A stretch of DNA of 29,282 bases from NCBI GenBank assembly GCA_025201705.1, contig MU616867.1, positions 6,446 through 35,727 of the forward strand. Direction: 5' to 3'. Below, one piece after another: positions 1 through 10,796 of this stretch (positions within the stretch are counted from its first letter, which is position 1; every line of letters begins with the position of its first letter). The notes below the pieces were generated by a model. It searched no databases. It was not told the DNA's origin and saw only the letters and a list, made by a program, of their open reading frames with translations. The translations under genes were made by a program, and so were the position numbers. This stretch comes from Dissophora ornata (taxonomy: Eukaryota > Mortierellomycota > Mortierellomycetes > Mortierellales > Mortierellaceae).

Positions 1-2
1 TG

Positions 3-554
3 TGGGACGTTGAAACAGGAGATTACCGCCACACACAGAGCAGCCATAGCAATGATATTTATTGCGTCGTGTATTCGCCAAAAGGTGATCAGATTTCATC
101 TGGCAGTAGTGACCAGACAGTTCGGCTATGGGACGTTGAAACAGGAGATTGCCGCCACACACTAAGCGGCCATAGCTTTAGTGTTTTCAGCGTCGTGTAT
201 TCGCCAAAAGGTGATCAGATTGCGTCTAGCAGTTGGGACAAGACAGTGCGGCTGTGGGACGTTGTAACGGGTCGGTGTCAGCTGGTAATTCGACTCCTTG
301 ATGTCGTCAACAGCATCGCCTGGAAAGTGTCACTTGCCGGCAATTGTTTGGTGACTGGCTGTGGTGATGGGTCAGTTCGACTGTGGCTGGTCACTGAAGA
401 TGGGAACGAGCATAATGCGCGGTTGCATTGGAGATCTCCGCCAAACACGCTTAATTTGATCGACACCTCAATGAAAGGCGTTGAGGGATTGAGTCGTGTG
501 AATAAACAGCTCTTGGAGCAACGCGGGGCCGTGGGCGAGTCGGTGCCGTTGTAG
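3..554 (+). CDS. WD40-repeat protein, 3' end only
   Basis: The reading frame is open from base 3, so the gene starts left of the window; the stop is TAG at 552-554. The visible 183 residues hold WD40 repeats of the regular 'VRLWDVETGDCRHTLSGH' type, each followed by a strand like 'VVYSPKGDQI'. The two most complete blades are nearly identical in DNA, so they expanded recently. A last degenerate blade ends 'GSVRLWL', followed by a roughly 50-residue non-WD tail. Such arrays form beta-propeller scaffolds. In Mortierella-like fungi, tracts of recently duplicated WD40 repeats often sit behind a NACHT-type NTPase module, but none of that part is visible here, so the association is only an inference. 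No intron is seen in this part. Confidence 0.85.
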   Translation, partial: WDVETGDYRHTQSSHSNDIYCVVYSPKGDQISSGSSDQTVRLWDVETGDCRHTLSGHSFSVFSVVYSPKGDQIASSSWDKTVRLWDVVTGRCQLVIRLLDVVNSIAWKVSLAGNCLVTGCGDGSVRLWLVTEDGNEHNARLHWRSPPNTLNLIDTSMKGVEGLSRVNKQLLEQRGAVGESVPL

Positions 555-1044
555 ATGGGGCTCCCAGCAGACGAATATGAAGTTTGCTGGCATAAATATT
601 GTAGGTGTCCAAATCCAACCTTGCTGTGGATTGTCAAGGGATCTTGAGTCCCGCGCATTAGCCACCGTAGCGTGGGTCCTGGTGCGCGTGTTACGCTGGG
701 CGGGCCAGTGACCGAAAAAAAAACAAATATAAAACCACTGAATGGGGCATGGTCGCTTCATTCCTTCTTCCCTCCTCACCCCTTCTTAATCAATGATACC
801 ATGATACCTGTAACACCTACACTCAGGTCCAGAATTTGGAGCTCTTCTTTAGCCCAGCTGTAACCGTCGTAGTTGCAGCCTTGAGGGCAGCGAGAGACAA
901 ACGTCGGCCTTGTCTTTCAGGTACCGCCCAAAAAAATAGAAAAAAAAGGACATTCGCTCTGTACTTTCCAAGCTATTTTATTTGGGAGTGAGAGGGAGAG
1001 ATATAGTGTAACGTGTTAACGTGGCGGCGACTGTGCGCGACTTC
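555..1044. other. Non-coding spacer after the WD40 gene
   Basis: I see no supportable gene. Short A-runs occur near 715-725 and 931-950. The open frames here are short, overlap on both strands and have no recognisable domain. Confidence 0.6.
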
Positions 1045-1290
1045 GCACTAGAGTAGTTAATCCATCAACCCCTACAATCCTACAAAGCGAAGACGGACTG
1101 AGAACACCTCACCAGCAATTGGTCGCCTCGAGCAGCATGTCGACAGCGTCGCCAGAAAGAGCAGGAACAGGAGCTGCAGGTGGTCCATTCCTACACAGCT
1201 GGACAACGAACCACCTACTGAGTCTTCGTCAGCGGCGGCGGCGCGTACAGCGGAGGCACTAGTTGACAAATATGTAGGAATACCGACGTT
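1045..1290 (+). pseudogene. Broken copy of recombinase-like first exon (inverted repeat copy 1)
   Basis: This segment is close to 90% identical by eye to the reverse complement of 11731-11978, which holds the first coding exon of the recombinase-like gene at 10.8-11.9 kb and its leader. The match covers the pre-ATG leader ('YNPTKRRRTENT' in the open leader frame), the ATG (1137 here) and the Ser/Ala-rich stretch up to 'ccgacgtt'. Relative to the other copy it has a 2-nt loss around 1108-1112 and a 1-nt loss around 1189, so the reading frame is broken and soon ends. After 1290 similarity stops and unrelated remnants begin. It is best read as a decayed partial duplicate. Confidence 0.7.
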
Positions 1291-1346
1291 GTTTGATAAA
1301 GGGCGTGCCTCTGGAATAGTATTTGATATCGATCTTTGAGCGCAGT

Positions 1347-1880
1347 CCTAATATTGAGACTCTGCAGCTGAAGGGCTTTATGTTGTAGAATGAAAACTTT
1401 GTGAGGATACTATATAATTGTTTGTGGAGGCTGAAGGTCCTGAACTTGAAGGCATATATGAGTGTGAGAGATCCCACGAGATGTTTGAGGATCCTGCTAG
1501 AGGTCTTGCCGTTAACTGTGGAGATGTTCTCCTTGAGATGCGGTTTACTTCCCCGAGACGGATAAAGTGAGAAAGTAGAAGGAGAGATAGGGAACAATGG
1601 CAAAGGAGAGTCCTTATCGACAGTCAACACCCTAGTCCTGTACGACATGACGGATCATGCCTCCGCTCTCCAGATCCTTTTTCTCCGTTGTTATCGCAAT
1701 TTCGAATCCCTTTCCCTCCAATTCCTCCAATCCCTCGACTCCTCACTCTCCTATAAGTACCTCAGCTCTGCCCGCACTGAGTTTTGTCTAGTTCTCCTAG
1801 AGTTCATTCTCAACCGTGCCGACAATAGCTTCCGCGACGCCGATCTCGCCCGCTTAATCCTTGCACATGCAGAGGTCTGA
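1347..1880 (+). pseudogene. Leucine-rich-repeat (F-box/LRR-type) remnant
   Basis: Read in the frame beginning CCT at 1347, the translation has spaced leucines like LRR units ('PNIETLQLKGFML', 'LWRLKVLNLKAYM', 'LEVLPLTVEMFSLRC'), broken by in-frame stops (TAG near 1377, TAA near 1563). From 1647 to 1880 the same frame is open for 77 codons with more Leu-rich sequence that I cannot assign. F-box/LRR proteins with this style of repeat are abundant in Mortierella-like genomes, so a decayed member is the simplest reading. No F-box is visible. The pairing of the 1647-1880 frame with the LRR part is uncertain. Confidence 0.4.
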
Positions 1881-1899
1881 ATCTTTGTTCACAGAGCTT

Positions 1900-2351
1900 C
1901 GCTCACAAGGCACACAAACTTGACAAGCTTCTGGCAAAGCAATTTACAAAATCTGATAACACACCCATCCACTGCGCCACTGCGATGGTCTCCTTGCAAA
2001 GCAGAAGTCTGCCGAGCGCAAGTGTAGGCAAGATCATGTCGACGGTCAGATCCAGCTGTTGAAAACTCATGCCAGCTAGGTCTTTCGATACGGGCGTAGC
2101 TTTCCAAGGTCTACAAGAAGTGCCAAAGATTCTATCGCGCCACAACCAATGCCATGACGGAGATTGCTGACGAGCTGTAGGCACCCGGGCAGACCGTCTG
2201 TGCGTGCCGATTCCAAGAGGTTTCTTGTATTGCCCAAAGCTGTCAGAAAATACGGAACAAAGTTCAAATTGCTGTTGTCGCCAATGACTCGGACCTTCCG
2301 GTATACGGAGGCATCTCCAGTATCACTATCCCCGTCGGGAAGATGACATAA
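1900..2351 (+). pseudogene. Probable XPG/FEN1-like PIN nuclease remnant
   Basis: Two plus-strand pieces in different frames resemble parts of XPG/PIN-like nucleases. The first, from about 1977, reads 'HCDGLLAKQKSAERK', like the loop after the first acidic site where a basic helix follows. The second, from about 2110 to the TAA at 2349-2351, includes 'QIAVVANDSDLPVYG'. This matches the conserved 'V.s.DSD.l.Y' strand in which two Asp residues bind metal. Stops (for example TAG near 2155) and at least one frameshift lie between and within the pieces, so no intact protein is possible. The assignment rests on these two motifs only and could be wrong for the first one. Confidence 0.4.
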
Positions 2352-2511
2352 GCTTATTTCTGGATGGTCACATCAGAACAGGTGGACACACTTTATTGGC
2401 CTACCATCCCAAGTCCGCCCAGTCTTCTGCCCGCTCGTAGGGTTCAGGGAAACATCAAAGCGGTGTGCGTCGTTCAATTACAATACTTGGATTACATTAA
2501 TTATCTCTATT

Positions 2512-5500
2512 CTATTTGCGCTTCTTGCTCGGCCGCGTGAACGCCCGGACATAGCCCTCAATGGCCTTGGTTACTTTCACTGCAGGCTCCTTGTCCTTTA
2601 GTTGCAGAACCAGTAGCCACACAATCCACATCCTTGACATAAAGAAGATCTGCCAGCTGTACCGCACCCCAAACATGATCAGGAAGACAACGATGAAGTT
2701 CAGGATCCCATTCGTCACCGCTGCATAGCTATTCCGACCGAAAAAATGAGATTTTGTATAGTTAGCTGGCTGTTCCCTTGACAGACGAATCGCGACATGG
2801 CCTCAACGACAGATCTCGGACGTACCCTTTCTCTGGTGTCCTAGGTACCATGGCACCATCAGTCACGGTTTCGACAAAAAAGATGAACGGCGCAATGTAG
2901 TCCAAGCGATGGTCGGACGAGAATGGCTCGTACCATTGCACCGACAAGTTGCGGATCCAAACCATGAGCACAGGTAACGTGCAAGGTAGGAGCAAGAAAA
3001 ACATGACGAATATGGACATTAAATAGTGGTACCGATCCCATGCTGCCTGCGATTGCGACGACGTCTAGTAGTTAAAAAGAGTGTAGGATATTAGTGATCA
3101 ACATCTTTCGCAGAGTTCAACGAGCACGCTCCGCCGATAGTCTCACGATCTATTGTAACCATCGCTGTAGGACTTACCGTGGCCTGTGCAACGAGTAAGG
3201 AACGGACACAAGACACAATGTGCACAAGAACCGCAACCACAAACGCAAACTGGTATGGCACAAACGTCGCAACCATAATAAACAAAATGACCGTCGTAAT
3301 GACTCTACGCCTTACGCCGCGGGACCTAGATAGACGACATGCATAGGTGATGTCAATACATGAAGACAAGCACGGCAGATAAAAAAGTACTAGGCGCTAC
3401 CACAGCTCAGATGAAACATACCTCTTGGTCAACATGTTGCCGATAGCTTTCCCGATAACATATCGCCCTCCCCGCTTCGTCACAAACGTCAGCACCCCTG
3501 CGACAGACCTGACAAGTCCATTCAACGCCATCCAGATCATGATCACAATCCCAACCGCAACTTGGAAAAACACTGGCGCCAGAAACCAAAAGAACGTATC
3601 GTTGCTTCCCAACAGCGCATCACTGAAACGAATGCTTGAAAACCAAGATTCATTCTTCGCAATCCTTGCCCGGATCATCCGCTCGTACGCATTCTGATCC
3701 GTTGTCCTGGTACCTGCAGGCCCACGTATAATTTCCTCCGCTGCATCACGACTCGTACTGAACCCTGGCACCTGCGGCACAGAGTACTCAAATACAACAG
3801 CCGTTTTTTCTTGTAATGATTGTACAAGCGCAATAACCGCCAAAAGGGCTGAAAATTTCAAAAATGTCGTCCCGATCAGCTGTGAGAGCATCATGCCGAA
3901 AGGTCTAAACGGCTGGCCCTTGTTGAACTCGCGAAATTGTGCTCGCAACGTCAGAACGACCACCAGGAATGTAAAGACAAGGACAACCATCCTGTAGCGG
4001 ATCACAACCTTGCCTATACTTCCATACTTGTCCACTTGCAAGTTGACTGACAAAGGGACAGGGCAAGTCGGGTCCATCCAGAAACGAAGCTCAATTCCTT
4101 TCTTTTCCGGCAACTGAACGCGTTCAAAATAGGGAATGTCGCCATGGAAATTGATGTCAATTCCAGATTCCTTTGACGCAATATCAACGGAGTACCGATC
4201 TTCGTACATGGTCCAACTTGACTGCCGCAACATCGGAGAGAATCGCTCAGGAACTGAAGTACATATACAAAAGTAGTCATGAACAGTAGTAAGTATTACG
4301 AGGTTTATGCCATGGTCGTCCCTGGTGCCTAGTAAGCGTCGGATGAAAATCTCTTACCGTAGCAACCCTGCCGGTCAACAGTGAGGGTATATGTTAACAA
4401 GCTATTGTCGATGTTGGGCAAAAGAAGTGTTGACACTAACGATGGCCGATCCGGGAAGCCATGCACTCTGAAGCCGTTGTTCAAAAGCCCTAACGTGAGA
4501 ACCAGTTATGGCAATACTGTTAGCCTTCTCTTCCTTTTAAACAACCCCCGTGGTTCAAAAAAATCATTGTCAAGAATCGGAATCACTTACCGAGTGTTGT
4601 CGTCTCGACCGTCATAGTACTATCGGCCTCTGTAACATACTCTGCGATCAAAAATCCAGTTTCTCCATTCTTGCGACCCCTATCCAAGATTGCCACATAT
4701 TGAACGCCATCCAATTCTCCCAGCTTTTGAGACACAAATCGGAATTCCTGTCCACGCGCATTCCTTCCAAAATTTGACGATGAGGATGCTTTCGCTGGTG
4801 ACGCGGGTATTGGGATCGCGGACAGCGTGTTGTACTGACATGACAGTTGAGATGGTGTTGATGAAGTTGATCCAACGCCAAACACATCGCTGCAGAGGAG
4901 TATGTCGAGTCGACTGTCCGGTCCAAGCTGGTGATCCGTCAAGAGATTAAAGGTATCGATGTCCTCGTTCGACGTTATTGGCATAATATACAAGTGAGGA
5001 TCGTCAGAGTCAATGTCATGAGCGGCGCTGGCTTTGAGAGGATACGCCAGTGGTTCGTTCGAATCAACAAAAGTATGGGCAATCTCGGAAACCACGATGA
5101 CTTCCTCCTCTAAGTATAGTGTATAAAAGGAAAGGATTAGATGAGCTTTTTCTGAAATACAGGCTATTTTGAAACGCTCATGTGAGCACAAAAAGTGATG
5201 TCCAACCTTTCGAATTCGACTGCTCCTCCAAATGATCATCGAGTCCTGTCAAGAGGCGGTTTCTAAATATCCTCATGCGCTCTTCCAATGGCTTGACTTG
5301 CTCTGGATAGCTCGCATCAACTACATCGATCAGCGTTTTCCCCAAGACAGCTGCAATCTGGTTGCACCAGAGGATCGAAACATGATCTGATCCGACCCAT
5401 GCATGAGGAATCGACGACGTAAATACTGTGAACCCGTGTGATTGAGGCACAATGTTGTGAATGTTGCCTGATTCCCCGTTCACGACAATATCTAGGTTGC

Positions 5501-7374
5501 CACCTGCTATCGATACCAAGGATACGTTGCTAAGGGGCGCATCTGATCCCAGAAATCCACGACTCCAGAAGGACTCGATCGAGTCATAGATATTGCTGAT
5601 CTCAAAATCGAGCGTGACAGGCGGAACCATGTGTGGCGTTGCAGCAGTCAAGATCGTGTTGACTGACCCGGGACGGTAATTGTCCATGGTGAAGAGTGAA
5701 CGCGCAACAACACCTCCCATACTATGGCCGACCAGCAGCACGGACGTTGGTCGCGGTAAACTTGGGTCAGTGTGGCGATCGTTGTCGTAAAGCGAGAGGA
5801 TGTAGGCGATGGCGTCGTTTAGGAACTGCGCCTGCTCCAGTAGCGAGTGTCCGTGCAGAGCTGAAAATTCCTCGTTGAAGTCGACTATCACCGCATACAC
5901 GCACAACAAAGACACAAAACGATGCAACAGCGCGATAACGCACATTAGAAACATGAATATTCTCGGGGGAGGACACGCGATCAGACGCCGAATTTGATAT
6001 TTCCACATGGGCATCGTACGTACGCGTAAAGAAATCAATCGGCCGCGAGAGCGTCCTGCCGATACGCTGTCCTTCTGCCAAGTTTTCGTAGTAGTATTTT
6101 GACGCCTCTTTTGCAATTGATCGCATCTGCTTTGCACTCCCTGCATTTCCTGGGATGAACAAGGCTGGTATACCCAGTGGTTGGATCTAATTGTAAATCA
6201 AAAGAGGCGCAACAAGGTCAATTGAACGCGCTGCTGATCTGCATCGAAGCTTCAGATACTCAATCCAGTTAGAGCCAATGAAGGTAATTTGCTTTACCTT
6301 GGCCTCCTTGTCAACGGTATATACAGAATTTGAATACTCTGTCAACATGCTAGATGGCACCTGCAGTTTATAGTCGTACTGGTCCCGGAACAGCAGAAGC
6401 CCGTATTTCCCTGCAAATGCTGTCCGTTCTCGATCGAACCCCAGCAGCTTAAAGTACTTTGGTTGCATATACGTGTACATACAACTATTGGGATCCACCT
6501 GATGATAAAAGTTGGAGTGAAAGATGCACCCCAGGAGTATGAATGATACCAAGAACACAATCACCATCGAGTACGAGCAGCCAAAGGATGGTGATTGACA
6601 GGCTTTGATGAGGGGTATGTTGAGCAGCTCCGGATGGGATTTACTCCGTGTCCTAAACCGTCCATTTACGTGTGTTGTCGTCGTATAGACGCGTCCTTCT
6701 GATATAGCCTCATCCTGCTCTTTATCCGAAAGCCGATGGCTGGTCTGATTATATGATGGTAGGGAGTATTGTGAGGGCGATGTCGGAGTTGACGCTGTGC
6801 CAGAAGAAGAGGCGGATGGTGAGGTAGGTGATGAGGCACTGGAATGTATCGTCGCAGATAGTCGCCTGGTTGGAAAACTTGGCTTCTTCTCGTGATAGTT
6901 AGGCACCCCATAATGGTTGTAGCCGTTGCTGTTACGAAGCCGCTCTGACCGACGAGGATGGTTGATCTGCGACGCACCATTGGGTTCTCCATTGATGAGA
7001 TTGTCCTTGTTGTGCTGATTGCGGAGAGACTGAAGTTTGGTGGTGTTGTGCAATCGAGACTCTCCTTGCTGCAGGTCCTGATCTTGTTGACGCTCCTCCA
7101 GACCCAGATCAGCCTGCCCCTGCTTATGATGGTAACCACTTTGCTCGTCCTGGCCGTTGAAGAGGGGGCGATGGTTCGGACTGGAGCTGTAGTTGTAGCT
7201 GAGGGATGCTGCTGATCGGCCCCCGTTCAGCAGCGGGAGCACATCATCGCCCTGGGGGTGCTCGTCGTGGTGGCTCATTGATAAGAGAAGATGGCGTGGC
7301 TGGGTGATGGAGTCGTCGTCGTCGACGTGGACATGCTCGTGGGGGTCGGAGATGTGGATGAACGTCGAGTGCAT
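2512..7374 (-). CDS. BST1: GPI inositol-deacylase (PGAP1/Bst1 family)
   Basis: ER serine hydrolase that removes the acyl chain from the inositol of GPI anchors, needed for ER exit of GPI proteins. Exons: 7374-6298, 6186-6024, 5884-5207, 5109-4591, 4489-4358, 4253-3422, 3325-3178, 3064-2826, 2728-2512; total 1334 aa. Residues 1-265 are a hydrophilic, low-complexity, Ser/Asn/His-rich extension, with a TM segment at about 268-285. Then come the family block 'SCMYTYMQPKYFKLLGFD', 'LFIPGNAGS', 'DFNEEFSALHG' and the lipase elbow 'LLVGHSMGGVVAR' (nucleophile Ser about 468). Several C-terminal TM helices follow, and the protein ends KKRK, a dilysine ER-retrieval signal. Most donors are canonical, but intron 3 uses GTTGGA, so that junction is least certain. 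Met33 (7278) is an alternative start. Confidence 0.93.
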
Positions 7375-7882
7375 GCGCGCTTTCCTGAGATGGATGGACT
7401 GGATTGGATGGCGCCTGGCCTTAGTTGTTCATTCACAGGCACACACGCACACAGAGAAAGACACCCGCACAGAAAACACAGAGACTCGATGCGCTCCTTG
7501 GAAGTCGGCTCCTGTTGACGTCGTTGCTGTCCGTTGATGGGGGTCGAATCCAGCAAGAGAGAATGAAGAAGCAGGAAGGAAGCGATCGATGCAAGGAGGA
7601 GCGTGCTGATCGGGATCCCTCTCCGCCTCGCAGTGTTCTCTCTGCCTCTCATTTTTTTTTATTCGTTATCTTTCGGTGCTCTTCCAGTGGACGCGAATAC
7701 GTTTTACCCATTTTCTCCGCTCTCCGTCGGTCCTTCCCTCCATCCTCCATCATGTCAATTATCTTTAAACTCCCATCTGTCGGTTCTCTCTCGCTCCCCT
7801 TCGGTCTTTGGCCCTGCAGGAAAATAGAGTCTTTTTTTTTTCGCTTTTATTTTTCTGCATTAAGGAAAGGTCGCATTTCCGT
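7375..7882. promoter_or_regulatory. Leader/promoter of the GPI deacylase gene
   Basis: Spacer between the DBP7 stop and the upstream ATG of the GPI deacylase, both on the minus strand. It is purine-rich on the minus strand (pyrimidine-rich on plus around 7610-7870). A minus-strand open frame of 125 codons (7652-7275) starts here with a hydrophobic stretch. It runs past the ATG at 7374 in another frame and stops with a TGA that overlaps the ATG of Met33 (ATGA at 7278-7275). I treat it as a possible upstream ORF, not a gene. Confidence 0.4.
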
Positions 7883-10666
7883 CTACTTTTTGGTCTTCTT
7901 GCGCTTCAGCATCGGTCCCACCAGCGACTTGTAGTCACCCACTGCAAACTCGCTCACATCGTTCTTGCGCTTCAGCACAATCTTCGGCCTTGCCCGCTCC
8001 TCCTTCTCGCGCTCCTTCTGGGACTTGCGGTTGGCTCTCGTCTCATCCACCTCCCCCGTGCTCTTGCCTCCAGGGCGCAGACCCGCCGCCTTCTTCTTCT
8101 TGGGCTGTGGGATGTCGGACGGTGCCTCGCGTAGCGCAAAGCTCTTGGCAATGTGACCCAAATGAAGGTTCTTGATGTGGAAAATATGCTTTTCAGACGA
8201 AGGATGCGTCGCATATGATTTGACAAAAGCCCAGAAAGCTCCACGAGCAATGGCCATATTCTACGACGATCAATCAGAAAACAAAACGGTGAGTCCTCAA
8301 TTGCAAACGCAATGGATGAAGTGCGCCGATACACACACCCTTCCCATGGTAGGACAGAAACAAACAAATCGACAGAGTAAACAAAAGAAACAGGAAAATA
8401 ATACAACCAATTGTTGTATTGACCCAGCGACTGCGCTCATTTACCTCTGGTGTATGCAGATTGTACCGCTCAAAGCTGTTCTGGATGTCGGTGGCGGGTT
8501 GCTGGTATTCTGTCGACTTTGGCGGAGCCAGCTTCATCAGGATGCTCGTCACCGAGACCTCCTGGTTCGGGAGGCCTTGGGCTGTCAACAGCTCCAAATA
8601 CTTGACCTCGCTGGGCAGGAGGAACAGCACAGCCTCACCATCGCGTCCGAGACGGGCTGTACGACCCACACGATGAACATAATCTTTCAAATCTGATGGA
8701 GGGTCATACTGGACGATATGACTGACATCCGGCAAATCCAATCCACGAGCTGCTACATCCGTCGCAAAGAGAACTCCACTTGGAGCTTTACAAAACTCAA
8801 AGTAGGTGTCCGTTCTCAGCGCCTGCGCCAAATTACCATGCAGTCGGAAGAGCGGCACATCTGGCAGGATAGCTCCTGTCAGTGACAACTGTGCTCTTGC
8901 CTTCTTTGCGTTCGCTCTTTCTGTTTCGCGTTTTGCCTTGTACATCTCATCTCTGATGGCCCTGGTGTCAATTCGATTCGACGCTGAAACGAAATCTGGT
9001 ATCTCGTCTTTCTTCTCGCTCTGGTCCTCCTCATCATCCTCGAAGCCCTGCCCGAAATACTCGTCCTGTGTGTGATCTCTCTTCATTTCCTTTCCTGCAT
9101 TTGCAAAGAGCCCATGGTGAAAATCGACAGAGTCGCACGAAGACAAAAAGACGACAATCTTTGGGGCCTTTGCGTCCTTGGCCTTGATGGCGAATGCGCT
9201 CTTCAACATGGCGGTGAGAGTGACCAGACGGAGTTTCGCCTGTGCAATAACGTAGAGTTGCTTAAGCTGCTCCGGTGTAGAAAATTGCTGCGCTTGCTTC
9301 TTTTCTGCTGTAACCAACTCGGATCCAGGGATACCCTTTGTATTCTCGACATCCTTTTTGGCGCTGATATAGATTGGGTCGACGAGTGAAGAGCCAGCAA
9401 GACGCTGGACCTCATCAGATAACGTGGCGGAGCAAAGGACAGTCTGTCGCTTCTGTGGCCAAATCTTGGTCGTATCATTGGCACTGGTGACCGAGGCCGC
9501 GATCTTGACCCTGGCATCCAGGATCTTCAAAATGGCTGTCATTGATTCTTCAAATCCGAGTTCCAACAGACGATCGGCCTCATCCAGGACCAGCCACCTC
9601 AAACTCTCAACGTTGAAAGATTTCGTGTTCTGCAGGTGATCCAAAAGACGTCCAGGCGTACCGACAAGGATATTGACTCCCTTGCGAAGCCTGGCCTTTT
9701 CGGACTTTTTCTTGTCTCCTCCGATCACAATTCCTGGAACAATCCAATGTGAACGCTTCTTTCCAGTTACTGATGAGGCGGGCATTCTCAGTAGAGTCTC
9801 CAAGACCTGGAGAATCTGCTTAGCCAGCTCGCGGGTGGGTGTCATGATGATGGCGAGGGTTCCAATAGAGCGCTTTGATTCCAGATCCAGTGCTGGCGAG
9901 GCTTCAGCTTCGATGAGTCGGTTGATGATTGGCAGGAGATACGTTAAAGTCTTTCCTGATCCTGTCTCGGCCTGAATGATCACATCAGTGTCTGTCTTCG
10001 GGATATTGTCTCCCACTCTGCGAGTAGGTCCGAGCAAGACCGGGATGGCTTTTTGTTGAATGGTCGTTGGCATGGTGACGTTGAGTTTTGCTTCCATGTG
10101 CTTAGCCAGATCTTCGTCCAGTCCAATACCAGTAAATGTCGAAGTATTAAGCGGGGCGTTGCTGGGTTTGCCGACTGGACGTTGAATAGTTTTCACCTAT
10201 AAGGCATTGTGATATTTCTTGAGTGTTAAAGCGCCATCCGCTATAATGAGGTTGAGACTGGTGGAAATTGTATTTGATTTATTCGATTCCATACCTTTGG
10301 GATGATTTCGGTATCGGGTGAGAAGATGGACGACTGGACCTGCGACTTTCCGTGCATGACCTTCACATCTTTAGACAAGCCAGAGTCTCCAGCCATATGG
10401 TCTTCAAAGTCATTATGAGGGCGAGAGTAAGAGTGCTCCCTTGCCGACGATGGCGATGGCGATGAGAATCCTGGGGGTGCTGAGGATGCTGTATGTTCTG
10501 AAGATGGGGAGGGACCAGTCCGTCCTGCGGTCTGCAGCTTCCGCTTTACCGACTTCACGACCTTGACCCTGTCTTTCCAGCGGCCACCTTTTGGCTTTGA
10601 GAGTCTTGCAGGTGCCGCATCTCCTGTGGGTGTGATAAAGTTCAACACAAGTCCTCCTGCATCCAT
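7883..10666 (-). CDS. DBP7: DEAD-box ATP-dependent RNA helicase Dbp7/DDX31
   Basis: Nucleolar RNA helicase acting in assembly of the 60S ribosomal subunit. Exons: 10666-10295, 10196-8445, 8260-7883, introns of 98 and 184 bp, 833 aa. The start '[10 protein letters not shown]' fits the family N-terminus and is followed by a basic, Ser/Pro-rich region. Motifs in order: Q-motif region '[10 protein letters not shown]', I AETGSGKT (about 200-207), Ia PTRELA, Ib [17 protein letters not shown] (329-332), III SAT (380-382), V ARGLDLPD (607-614), [10 protein letters not shown] (632-639). A charged insertion at about 494-569 sits between the two RecA lobes, as usual for Dbp7. The last exon carries the diagnostic C-terminal region 'FVKSYATHP' and '[18 protein letters not shown]' and a Lys-rich end. 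All catalytic residues are present, so it should be active. Confidence 0.96.
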
Positions 10667-10796
10667 TTTGAGATGTTTGTCCTGTGTTGATGGTGGAGAG
10701 GATTAGCGAAAGGACTAATGGCGTATAAAGAAATAGACTGTGCACTGCGTAACTTGATTTTTTTTTTCTTTTTTTTCGGTGTTTACTTCGTGGGGC

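Noticed and set aside
278..779. Two minus-strand open frames opposite the WD40 gene
   Set aside because: They are shadows of the WD40 coding strand and its 3' flank, with no own motifs.
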